NCBI GenBank assembly: GCA_963789005.1
Contig: CAWBIZ010000002.1
Span: forward strand, 186,001-250,000
Direction of reading: 5' to 3'
DNA: 64,000 bases
From: DASSUW01 sp963789005
GTDB taxonomy: Bacteria; Actinomycetota; Thermoleophilia; Solirubrobacterales; Solirubrobacteraceae
A program made the translations under genes and the position numbers. A model generated the notes under the pieces. That model saw only the letters and a list, made by a program, of their open reading frames with translations. It did not search any database and was not told where the DNA came from. Shown here one piece after another: positions 8,464-15,809 of the stretch (its first letter is position 1; each line of letters starts with the position of its first letter).

Positions 8464-9567
8464 ATGACCAACGAGCCCCACGTCGAACCCACGCCCCCCG
8501 AGCCTGCGCCGGAGCCCCGGAAGCTCACCCGCTCGGGCGCCGACGCCCTGATCGGCGGCGTCGCCTCCGGCCTCGGCCGCTACTTCAACCTCGACCCGCT
8601 GCTCTTCCGCGTCGGGTTCGTCGCGCTGTCGTTCGCCGGCGGCATCGGCATCGTCGCGTACCTGCTGCTGCTGGTGTTCGTGCCCTCCGACGGCGCCGAG
8701 CGGCCGGGCGGCGGGAGCAAGCCGGCCGCGGTGGCGGGCGCGATCGTGCTCGGGGTCGCGCTGGTGGCGTTTCTCGGCACTCCTCTCTTCTTCTTCGGGC
8801 CCGGCCTGCTCGTCCTCGCCGTCATTGGGCTGGCGGGTTACCTGCTCTGGCGAGCGTTCGGCGGTTCAGGCGACGCCGATCCGGCGCGCACCGCCGGCCG
8901 CATCGTCCTCTTCGGGCTCCTCGCCATCGCCGTCGCCGGCGCTGCCGTGGGTGTCGGCCTGGCCGCCGCTCTCGGCGGGGGCGTCGTCATCGCCTCGCTC
9001 GCCGTGGTGACCGGCCTCGTGCTGATCGGCACCGCGTTCGCCGGCGGCGCCCGCTGGCTGATCGTCCCCGCGCTCGTGCTCGTGCTGCCGCTCGGGCTCG
9101 TCGCCGCGGCCGACATCGACCTCGACGGCGGCCTCGGCGAGCGCCAGTACCGTCCGACCTCGATGACCGAGCTGCGCGACCGCTACGAGATCGGGATCGG
9201 CGAGCTCGACGTCGACCTGCGCGGCGTCGACCTCCCCAGCGGGCGCACCGACATGGCCATCGACGCCGGCATCGGCGAGGTGATCGTCTACGTACCCGCC
9301 GACGCCTGCGTGACGTCCGACGTCACGATCGGCGCCGGCCTGGCCGACGTGCTCGACCGCGACCACGAGGGCGTGGACGTCGCGTTCGCCGAGTCGGGCG
9401 ACGAGCCGACCGCGCGGCCGACCCTGCACATCGACGCCGAGCTCGGTGTCGGCGTGCTCGAGGTGGTCCGCGAGGGCTCGATCCCCGACGAGGTCCACAA
9501 CCGCGGTCCCGCCTTCTTCGACGACAGCGGCCGCCCGGCGCTTGCGGACGGGACGAACTGCGCGTGA
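8464..9567 (+). CDS. PspC-domain membrane protein with LiaF-like C-terminal domain
   Basis: A 367-aa protein. After a proline-rich leader, residues about 18-80 form a PspC domain (GGVASGLGRYFNLDPLLFRV, then a membrane helix). Four or five further hydrophobic helices follow up to about residue 215. The C-terminal 130 residues form a soluble beta-rich domain resembling the LiaF/DUF2154 region (YEIGIGELDVDLRGVDL). LiaF-type proteins inhibit a cognate histidine kinase until envelope stress. The downstream genes here encode a PspC kinase and NarL regulator, so this is plausibly the sensor-inhibitor. The stop overlaps the next start (GTGA). Confidence 0.82.
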   Translation: MTNEPHVEPTPPEPAPEPRKLTRSGADALIGGVASGLGRYFNLDPLLFRVGFVALSFAGGIGIVAYLLLLVFVPSDGAERPGGGSKPAAVAGAIVLGVALVAFLGTPLFFFGPGLLVLAVIGLAGYLLWRAFGGSGDADPARTAGRIVLFGLLAIAVAGAAVGVGLAAALGGGVVIASLAVVTGLVLIGTAFAGGARWLIVPALVLVLPLGLVAAADIDLDGGLGERQYRPTSMTELRDRYEIGIGELDVDLRGVDLPSGRTDMAIDAGIGEVIVYVPADACVTSDVTIGAGLADVLDRDHEGVDVAFAESGDEPTARPTLHIDAELGVGVLEVVREGSIPDEVHNRGPAFFDDSGRPALADGTNCA

Positions 9568-9750
9568 GCCGGCTCGACCGCACGTCGCTCGTCGCCGGTT
9601 CCGCCATCACCCTGGCGGGCACGCTCCTGCTGCTCGACCGCGCTGGACGCGATCGACGTGCGGTTCGGCTACGGGCTCCCGCTGCTGATCGCCGTGGTCG
9701 GGGCGATCCTCCTGGCCGCCGGCCTCGAGGGTCGCCGCGACCGTGGCTGA
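9564..9750 (+). pseudogene. Small two-helix membrane protein gene, disrupted by a 1-nt frameshift
   Basis: Starts at a GTG overlapping the PspC/LiaF-like stop. The first about 25 codons encode VSRLDRTSLV and a hydrophobic helix ending LLLLD, after which the frame turns Arg-rich. One frame over, from about 9643, the sequence continues sensibly as LDAIDVRFGYGLPLL plus a second hydrophobic helix, ending GLEGRRDRG at the TGA at 9748-9750. Removing one C near 9638-9640 restores a protein of about 61 residues. This is either a real indel or a sequencing error. Function unknown; its place inside the stress operon suggests an accessory subunit. Confidence 0.6.
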
Positions 9751-9769
9751 CGGTGCCAAGATGGCGGCC

Positions 9770-10267
9770 ATGAGCGCCTCCGCCGCCGCTCGGCTGCGCC
9801 GCGACCCGGCGCACGGCGTGATCGCGGGCGTGGCCGCGGGGATCGCCCGGCGCTTCAACGTCGACCCGATCTTCGTCCGCGTGCTGTTCGTCGCCACCGC
9901 GGCCGCCGGCGGCACCGGGATCGCGCTCTACGCCGTGGCCTGGGCGATCATGGGCGGCGAGGACGGCAAGCTCGCGCCGATCGAGCGCCTCGCCGGCCGC
10001 CGCGAGACGCTGATGGTCGTCGCCGGGATGGTGCTGCTGGCGCTCGCCGCGCTCCTGCTGCTGCGCAAGTGGGGCTTCTGGTTCAGCGACGGGATCGTGT
10101 GGCCGGTGCTGCTCGTGGCCGCCGGCGGGGCGCTGATCTGGCGCCAGTCGACCGCGGCCGAGGCGCCCGCTCCCGCGCCGGTCGCCGCGCGCCTGCGGCC
10201 GCCCGCACGGCGCCGCCGCGCGCGCCGTTGCTGCGGCTGCCCGCCGACGTGGCCAGCCGCGCGCTGA
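9770..10267 (+). CDS. PspC domain and membrane region of a PspC-type histidine kinase (first part, frame breaks)
   Basis: From the ATG at 9770 (ATG 9761 and GTG 9743 are alternative in-frame starts) the protein begins with a PspC domain (VIAGVAAGIARRFNVDP), then three hydrophobic helices up to about residue 130. After the Ala/Pro linker (about 10190) the frame becomes Arg/Cys-rich and stops at 10267. A different frame continues with membrane helices and a kinase domain. In actinobacteria PspC is commonly fused to a histidine kinase in one chain, so I read this and the next entry as one gene split by a single-base loss around 10181-10210. Confidence 0.7.
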   Translation: MSASAAARLRRDPAHGVIAGVAAGIARRFNVDPIFVRVLFVATAAAGGTGIALYAVAWAIMGGEDGKLAPIERLAGRRETLMVVAGMVLLALAALLLLRKWGFWFSDGIVWPVLLVAAGGALIWRQSTAAEAPAPAPVAARLRPPARRRRARRCCGCPPTWPAAR

Positions 10268-10995
10268 TCGGCGCCGCGCTCGTGGTCGGCGGCGGGCTCG
10301 TCTTCCTGTGGCTCAACGACGCGCTGCAGCCCGCGCGTGACGTGCTGCTCGCGGTCGTGGTCGTGCTCGTCGCGCTGACCCTGATCCTCGCGCCCTGGTG
10401 GCTGCGGCTCGTGCGCGGGCTGACCGCCGAGCGCTCCGAGCGCATCCGCTCCCAGGAACGCGCCGAGGTCGCCGCCCACCTGCACGACTCGGTGCTGCAG
10501 ACGCTGGCGCTGATGCAGAAGCGCGTCGACGACCCGCGCGAGGTCGCGGCGCTCGCCCGCCGGCAGGAGCGCGAGCTGCGCGCCTGGCTGAACGGGCGCC
10601 GCGCGTCCGGCGACGCGACGGTGGCGTCCGCGCTCGAGGGCGCGGCCGCCGAGGTCGAGGACACGCACGGCGTCGCCGTCGAGGTCGTCGCCGTCGGCGA
10701 CGCGCCGCTCGACGCGCGCGCCGAGGCGCTCGTGGCCGCGGCGCGCGAGGCGCTGGTGAACGCCGCCAAGTTCGCCGGCGACGGGCCCGTCGCGCTCTAC
10801 GCCGAGGTCGCGCCGGAGCGGATCGAGGTCTTCGTGCGCGACCGCGGGCCGGGCTTCGATCCCGCCACGGTTCCGGATGACCGCCGCGGCGTGCGCGAGT
10901 CGATCGTCGGCCGCATGGAGCGCCACGGCGGGCGCGCGGCCGTGCACACGGCGCCGGGCGGGGGCACCGAGATCGAGCTGGTGCTGGAGCGATGA
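10189..10995 (+). CDS. Sensor histidine kinase (HisKA_3/HATPase) part of the PspC kinase, frame-shifted from its N-terminus
   Basis: Continuation, in a different frame, of the PspC gene upstream. No convincing start codon or RBS lies at the junction; TTG 10228 and GTG 10249 are the only nearby candidates. It encodes two hydrophobic helices, a dimerisation helix with phospho-acceptor His (HLHDSVLQTLALM), the N-box EALVNAAKF and G-box DRGPGFD, ending in the usual GGGTEIEL. This is a NarX/LiaS-like kinase with all ATP-binding motifs intact. The stop overlaps the ATG of the response regulator (ATGA), so translation of the pair is coupled. Confidence 0.75.
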   Translation, partial: APAAARTAPPRAPLLRLPADVASRALIGAALVVGGGLVFLWLNDALQPARDVLLAVVVVLVALTLILAPWWLRLVRGLTAERSERIRSQERAEVAAHLHDSVLQTLALMQKRVDDPREVAALARRQERELRAWLNGRRASGDATVASALEGAAAEVEDTHGVAVEVVAVGDAPLDARAEALVAAAREALVNAAKFAGDGPVALYAEVAPERIEVFVRDRGPGFDPATVPDDRRGVRESIVGRMERHGGRAAVHTAPGGGTEIELVLER

Positions 10996-11630
10996 CCTCC
11001 GTCGTCATCGTCGACGACCACCACCTGTTCCGGGCGGGCGTGCGCGCCGAGCTCGACGGCTTGGTCGACGTGCTCGGCGACGCGCCGTCGGTCGACGACG
11101 CGGTGCGGCTCGTGCTCGACGCCGAGCCCGACGTGGTCCTGCTCGACGTGCAGATGCCGGGCGGCGGCGGCGTCGAGGTGATCCGCCAGGTCACCGCCCG
11201 CCGCCCCGCCCAGCGCTTCCTCGCGCTGTCGGTGAGCGACGCCCCGGAGGACGTCATCGCCGTCATCCGCGCCGGCGCGCGCGGCTACGTGACGAAGACG
11301 ATCTCCGGCGACGAGCTGGCCGACGCCGTGCGCCGCATCGCCGACGGCGACGCGGTCTTCTCCCCGCGCCTGGCGGGCTTCGTGCTCGACGCGTTCGCCG
11401 GCGGCCTGCCCGAGCGCGAGGTCGACCCGCAGCTCGACCAGCTCTCGCCGCGCGAGCGCGAGGTCCTGCGCCACATCGCGCGCGGCTACATGTACAAGGA
11501 GATCGCCCAGCGGCTCTCGATCTCCGCGAAGACCGTGGAGGCGCACGTGTCGGCCGTGCTGCGCAAGCTGCAGCTGTCCAACCGGCACGAGCTGAGCCGC
11601 TGGGCGGTGGAGCGCCGGCTTATCGACTGA
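10992..11630 (+). CDS. NarL/LuxR-family response regulator
   Basis: A 212-aa regulator with an N-terminal receiver domain (acidic DD at 8-9, phospho-acceptor Asp52 in LLDVQMPG, conserved Lys in VTKTI) and a C-terminal LuxR-type helix-turn-helix (LSPREREVLRHIARGYMYKEIAQRL region). Every receiver key residue is present. Coupled by ATGA to the kinase part upstream. With the PspC/LiaF-like protein it forms an envelope-stress module resembling LiaFSR. Its 3' end overlaps the convergent beta-propeller gene by 11 nt. Confidence 0.88.
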   Translation: MTSVVIVDDHHLFRAGVRAELDGLVDVLGDAPSVDDAVRLVLDAEPDVVLLDVQMPGGGGVEVIRQVTARRPAQRFLALSVSDAPEDVIAVIRAGARGYVTKTISGDELADAVRRIADGDAVFSPRLAGFVLDAFAGGLPEREVDPQLDQLSPREREVLRHIARGYMYKEIAQRLSISAKTVEAHVSAVLRKLQLSNRHELSRWAVERRLID

Positions 11631-12534
11631 CGCGCACCACGTCGTACGTCGTGTCGGGGGCCGGCGTGGTGTTGAAGCGCGCGTTGACGGCCCACAGGTA
11701 GCCGCCACGGCGGCCCTCGGCGAGCGTGGTCGGCACGTCGAAGTCGTCGTCGGTCAGGTAGCGCACGACGGACCCCTCCTCGAGGTCGCGGTCGAGCTTG
11801 ACGACGGCGATCCGGTTGAGCCGGTTCTGGACGACGTAGAGCAGGCGGCCGTCGAGCAGCAGGCCGTCGCCGTTGATCACGGGGGCGCCGTCGAGCTCGA
11901 TCTCGTCGGTGTCGCCGCTGCGCGGGTCGATCTCGAACAGCTTGCCGGTGCCGCTCTGGACGGCGATCAGCCTGCCGTGCCTGGTGGCGGCGATGCCGTT
12001 GAGCTCGAAGGTGTTCGGGGCGTCGCTGTACTGCAGGTCGCCGGTCAGCGGCAGCGTGCGGGCGTCGCGCGGGAGCCGCTTGCCGTGCAGGTCGAGCACG
12101 TAGAGCTGCTGGCGCTCGGAGTCGGTGAAGTACGCCGCGCGCTTGGTGACCGTGACGTCGTTGACGAACGTGGCGGGCGGAGTGGGCGCGACCACGTACT
12201 CGCGCAGCAGGTCGCCGTCGTCCGCGTCGTACACGCGCGCGGTGCCGGTGCCGCCGCCGGCCACGAACAGCCGGTCGCGCTTGTCGACCTTCATGCCCAG
12301 GGCCGCGCCACCGGTGCGCTGGACGAGGATCTCGCCCTCGCCGGACCGGAGGTTGCCGCGGTAGATCGAGCCGGTCGCCCGCGAGCCCGCGAAGAACGTG
12401 TCGCCGTCGGTGGCGATGCCCTCGGGCTGCCAGCCGTTCGGCAGCGGGATCGTCTCCGGATAGCTGCCGTGCGAGGCCACCGCCGACGCCGGCAGGGCAC
12501 AGAGCATTAGGGCGATTGTCAGGATGCGCTTCAT
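11620..12534 (-). CDS. Secreted SMP-30/NHL-like beta-propeller protein
   Basis: A 304-aa protein with a classical signal peptide (MKRILTIALMLCALPASAVA) followed by a repeating pattern of short strands with GIATDGDTFFAG-, RLFVAGGG- and AYFTDSERQ-type turns. The pattern predicts a six-bladed propeller of the SMP-30/gluconolactonase superfamily. Enzyme activity cannot be assigned; many such proteins are extracellular with unknown ligands. The start is well supported by GGGGAGG about 8 nt upstream. The start codon lies on the same CATG as the start of the opposite-strand glycosylase gene. Confidence 0.75.
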   Translation of the reverse strand: MKRILTIALMLCALPASAVASHGSYPETIPLPNGWQPEGIATDGDTFFAGSRATGSIYRGNLRSGEGEILVQRTGGAALGMKVDKRDRLFVAGGGTGTARVYDADDGDLLREYVVAPTPPATFVNDVTVTKRAAYFTDSERQQLYVLDLHGKRLPRDARTLPLTGDLQYSDAPNTFELNGIAATRHGRLIAVQSGTGKLFEIDPRSGDTDEIELDGAPVINGDGLLLDGRLLYVVQNRLNRIAVVKLDRDLEEGSVVRYLTDDDFDVPTTLAEGRRGGYLWAVNARFNTTPAPDTTYDVVRVSR

Positions 12535-13108
12535 GGCGGGTCCTCCCCTGTCGCTGGATCGTCTCCGTGAGGAGATACGCAGCCACGGCGGCTGCGGTTT
12601 TCAACCGTGCGAGACCTGCGCCAACATGGTGCCAGGGGAGGGGAGCGTCACCGCTCGGGTGATGTTCGTGGGCGAGGCGCCCGGCGCCACCGAGGACGAG
12701 CTCGGGCGCCCGTTCGTGGGCCGCGCCGGGCGGCTGCTGGACGAGCTGCTGGGCGCCGCGGGGCTTGAGCGCGCCGCGGTCTACATCACGAACGTCGTCA
12801 AGGCGCGCCCGCCGGGCAACCGCGACCCGCGCGCCGACGAGGTCGCCCATCACATGCCGTGGCTCGAGGCCGAGCTGGCGCTCGTGCAGCCGCAGCTCGT
12901 CGTCCCGCTCGGGCGCCACGCGCTCGCCCACTTCGTCAGCGGCGCCAGGATCTCGGATGTCCACGGCCGGGTGCTGAGCGAGCGCGGCCGCACGCTGTTC
13001 CCGCTGTACCACCCGGCGGCGGCGCTCCGCAGCACCGCGCTGCGCGCCACGCTGTTCGAGGACGCGCGGGCGCTCGGCGCCGCGATCTCGGGCCGGAACA
13101 ACCCGTGA
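12533..13108 (+). CDS. Uracil-DNA glycosylase, family 4-like, lacking two cluster cysteines
   Basis: A 191-aa DNA-repair glycosylase. Motif 1 (VGEAPGATEDELGRPFVGRAG) and the second motif (LYHPAAAL) are those of family 4 enzymes, which remove uracil and normally bind a 4Fe-4S cluster. The N-terminal cysteines are present (Cys21, Cys26, Cys29, including CETC). The two distal ligands are not: the usual VVKC-RPPGNR reads VVKARPPGNR (Ala91), and the next ligand position is His107. I prefer the ATG at 12533, which has AGGA at normal spacing; ATG 12524 is an alternative. Convergent with the kinase gene after 36 nt. Confidence 0.85.
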   Translation: MAGPPLSLDRLREEIRSHGGCGFQPCETCANMVPGEGSVTARVMFVGEAPGATEDELGRPFVGRAGRLLDELLGAAGLERAAVYITNVVKARPPGNRDPRADEVAHHMPWLEAELALVQPQLVVPLGRHALAHFVSGARISDVHGRVLSERGRTLFPLYHPAAALRSTALRATLFEDARALGAAISGRNNP

Positions 13109-13144
13109 TTCGTGGAGGGTTGCGGAGAGGCTTGGGGATCGGGG

Positions 13145-14575
13145 CTAAAGCGGCAACATCGCGCGCACGACGGTGCCGGCGCCCGGCGGGCTGTCGACCT
13201 CGAGCGAGCCGTCGAGCGCGCCGAGGCGGTCGGCGAGGCCGCTGAGGCCGGAGCCGGGAGCGGCTGCGGCCCCGCCCTTGCCGTCGTCGCTGACCTCGAT
13301 CTCGAGCGCGCCGTTCGCGCGCGCCAGCCGCACGCTGGCGTGGCTGGCGTCGGCGTACTTGGCCACGTTGGTCAGCGCCTCGGCGACCGTGAAGTAGGCC
13401 GTCGCCTCGGTGGCCGCCGGCAACCGCTCCTCGGGCAGCTCCACGACCTCCACCGGCACGGGCGCGCGCGACGCGAGCGCGGTGATGGCGGGCGCGAGCC
13501 CGCGCTCGGTCAGCAGCGCCGGGTGGATGCCGCGCGCGAGCTCGCGCAGCTCTCCCGACGCCTCGCCGAGCGCCTCGGCGACGTGGTCGAGGAACGGGCC
13601 GGCCGAGTCGGGGTCCTTCTCCACGCGCGTGCGGGCCATCCGGACCTCGAGCGTGAGGCCGACGAGCCGCTGCTGCGCGCCGTCGTGAAGGTCGCGCTCG
13701 ATCCGGCGGCGCGCGTTGTCGGCGGCCTCCACGATCCGCGCCCGCGACGCACGCAGCTCGTCGGTGCGGGCCTGCTCGATCTCGCGCCGGCGCAGCGCCT
13801 CCTCGGCCTTGCGCCGCTCGGTGATGTCGAAGATCGCGCCGTCGCACCACACCCGGCCGCCGGCGTTGGAGACGAGCTGGCCGCGGTCGAGCACCCAGCG
13901 CACCTCGCCGTCGGGACGCACGATCCGGTACTCGAACGAGAACGGCTCGCCGTCGGCGTGGGCCTGGGAGACGGTCTTGAGCACGTGCTCGTGGTCGTCG
14001 GGATGGATGATGCTCATCAGCGTCCGGCGGCGGCTGGCGAGGAAGTTGGCGGCGGGGTAGCCGGAGATGCGCTCGATCTCCTCGCTGATCAGCTCGAGCG
14101 CGTAGTCCGCGTGCCAGGCCGACCGGTAGATGGCGCCCGGGACGTTCTCCATCATCGCCCGCATCAGCGCGTCGTCGGCGCGCTGCTGGGCGGCGCGAAG
14201 GCCGGCGCGGGCGCGGGCGAGCAGCTCGGCGCGGGAGAACGGCCGGTGCAGGTAGTCGTCGGCGCCGGCGTCGAGCACCGCGTCGGCCATCCGGCCCTGC
14301 GCCTGCACGGTGATCGCGAGCAGCCAGGCCTCCTCGAGCCGCGAGTCCTCGCGCAGGGCCCGGCAGACGCCGGCGGCGTCGAGCTTGCCCGCGCGGTCGA
14401 CGATCACGAGGTCGGCAGGCGTCTCGTCGAGCGCCTTGATCGCGTCGCCCACGTCCCGCACCGCGCTGATCTGATGCCGTCCGGCGCGCAGCCACGGCTG
14501 CACCTCGGGCTCGACGTTGCCCACGACGAGCACGCACGCCTGGCGGCGCCGAACGGTGTCCCCGGAAGCTGGCAC
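13145..14575 (-). CDS. Hybrid REC-PAS histidine kinase (HisKA_3), receiver degenerate
   Basis: A 476-aa soluble kinase with GTG start. Residues about 12-130 form a receiver-like domain, followed by a PAS/PAC sensor (about 145-265, ending FDITERRKAEEA). A dimerisation helix follows with phospho-acceptor His in ERDLHDGAQQRL, then an HATPase domain with N-box EALTNVAKYA and G-box DDGKGG. The receiver keeps Asp60 but lacks the N-terminal acidic pair (VVGNVEPE), and the conserved Lys is Arg (LHRPF), so phosphorylation there is doubtful. No membrane helices and no adjacent response regulator, so it is an orphan cytoplasmic sensor. Confidence 0.85.
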   Translation of the reverse strand: MPASGDTVRRRQACVLVVGNVEPEVQPWLRAGRHQISAVRDVGDAIKALDETPADLVIVDRAGKLDAAGVCRALREDSRLEEAWLLAITVQAQGRMADAVLDAGADDYLHRPFSRAELLARARAGLRAAQQRADDALMRAMMENVPGAIYRSAWHADYALELISEEIERISGYPAANFLASRRRTLMSIIHPDDHEHVLKTVSQAHADGEPFSFEYRIVRPDGEVRWVLDRGQLVSNAGGRVWCDGAIFDITERRKAEEALRRREIEQARTDELRASRARIVEAADNARRRIERDLHDGAQQRLVGLTLEVRMARTRVEKDPDSAGPFLDHVAEALGEASGELRELARGIHPALLTERGLAPAITALASRAPVPVEVVELPEERLPAATEATAYFTVAEALTNVAKYADASHASVRLARANGALEIEVSDDGKGGAAAAPGSGLSGLADRLGALDGSLEVDSPPGAGTVVRAMLPL

Positions 14576-14666
14576 CCCCGAATTATCCTGAATCCGGCGA
14601 TCGCCGGTGGGCGTTCACCTGGCAGCGTCGAGTTTGGCCTGGCGCGCGGGCGGCTATCCCAGTCTC

Positions 14667-15809
14667 ATGGCCGCCGCTCCCGTCGAGTCGCGCCGGTCGC
14701 GCGCCAACGGCCGTCCGGCCGAGCCGCAGCGGGCCCCGTGGAAGGGCGACGACGCCGTGCCGCGCGGCCTCGCCGTCGCCTCCGCGGTGACGCTGCGCGC
14801 CGCCATCGTGGTCGGCGGCATCCTGATCGTGGCGCTCGGCGCAGCGCGCCTGATGCTCGTGGTGCTGCCGGTGATCGTCGCCGTGCTCGTCACCACGCTC
14901 CTGCATCCCATCTTCTGCTGGCTGCGCGAACACGGCTGGCGGCCCGCCTTGGCCGCCTCGGGTGCCACGCTGCTCGGTACCGTCGTGTTCTTCGGGCTGT
15001 GGGCGCTGATCATCCCCGGCGTCCTCTCCCAGGTCGACGAGCTGGTGACCAACGTGCAGGAAGGCGCGACGCAGGCGATCGGCGTGCTCGAGCCGCTGGG
15101 CGTCGGCCGCGCCGACCTCGACCGCGCGGTCGACGACGCGCTGTCGTCGGTGCAGGGCAGCGCGGTGGCCAACGAGGTGCTCACCGGCGCCGTGCTCCTC
15201 ACCAAGTGGGCCGCCGGCGTGGTCCTCATCATCGTGCTCACGTTCTTCTTCCTCAAGGACGGCCCGAAGCTTTGGGACTGGGTGCTGGAGCTGTTCCACG
15301 AGGAGCGCCAGCCGCTGCTGCGCGAGGTCGGCGCGCGCTCGTGGGCGGCGCTCAGCGCCTACGTGCAGGGCGTGGTGCTCGTCGCCACCATCGACGCTGT
15401 GCTGATCGGCTCGGCGCTGCTGATCCTGGGCGTCCCGGTGGCGATCCCGCTGATCGTGCTGACGTTCATCGCCGCGTTCTTCCCCGTGGTCGGCGCGTTC
15501 GTGGCCGGCGCGGCGGCCGTGCTGGTGGCGCTGGTGGCGAACGGGCTCGGCGCGGCGCTCGTCCTGTTCGCCGTGATCCTCGGCGTCCAGCAGCTCGAGG
15601 GCAACGTCTTCTATCCGATCGTCGTCGGCCGCAAGCTGTCGCTGCACCCGGTCGGCATCCTGCTCGCGCTCACCGCCGGAGGCGTGCTCGCGGGCGTCGT
15701 CGGCGCATTCCTCGCGGTCCCGATCGCCGCCGTCACCGCCGCCGTGCTGGCGTACACGCGCGAGCGCCGGGAGGCGCGCCAGTCGGCGACCGTGCTCGCG
15801 CCGCCCTAG
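14667..15809 (+). CDS. AI-2E family transporter (PerM/TqsA-like membrane protein)
   Basis: A 380-aa membrane protein. After a basic cytoplasmic leader there are about eight hydrophobic helices in the AI-2E arrangement: two or three N-terminal helices, a soluble segment (about 120-180), then helices with FFFLKDGPKLWDW and the conserved GVQQLEGNVFYPIVVGRKLSLHP block. Family members export signals, metabolites or ions; the autoinducer-2 name is historical, so substrate is open. I chose the ATG at 14667; an earlier in-frame start at 14607 would add 20 residues unlike the family. It shares a CTAG stop quartet with the convergent oxidase gene. Confidence 0.85.
   Translation: MAAAPVESRRSRANGRPAEPQRAPWKGDDAVPRGLAVASAVTLRAAIVVGGILIVALGAARLMLVVLPVIVAVLVTTLLHPIFCWLREHGWRPALAASGATLLGTVVFFGLWALIIPGVLSQVDELVTNVQEGATQAIGVLEPLGVGRADLDRAVDDALSSVQGSAVANEVLTGAVLLTKWAAGVVLIIVLTFFFLKDGPKLWDWVLELFHEERQPLLREVGARSWAALSAYVQGVVLVATIDAVLIGSALLILGVPVAIPLIVLTFIAAFFPVVGAFVAGAAAVLVALVANGLGAALVLFAVILGVQQLEGNVFYPIVVGRKLSLHPVGILLALTAGGVLAGVVGAFLAVPIAAVTAAVLAYTRERREARQSATVLAPP

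Noticed and set aside
9564..10995. Programmed ribosomal frameshifting as the explanation for the broken frames
   Set aside because: I see no canonical slippery heptamer or obvious stimulatory structure at either junction; single-base indel or sequence error is simpler.
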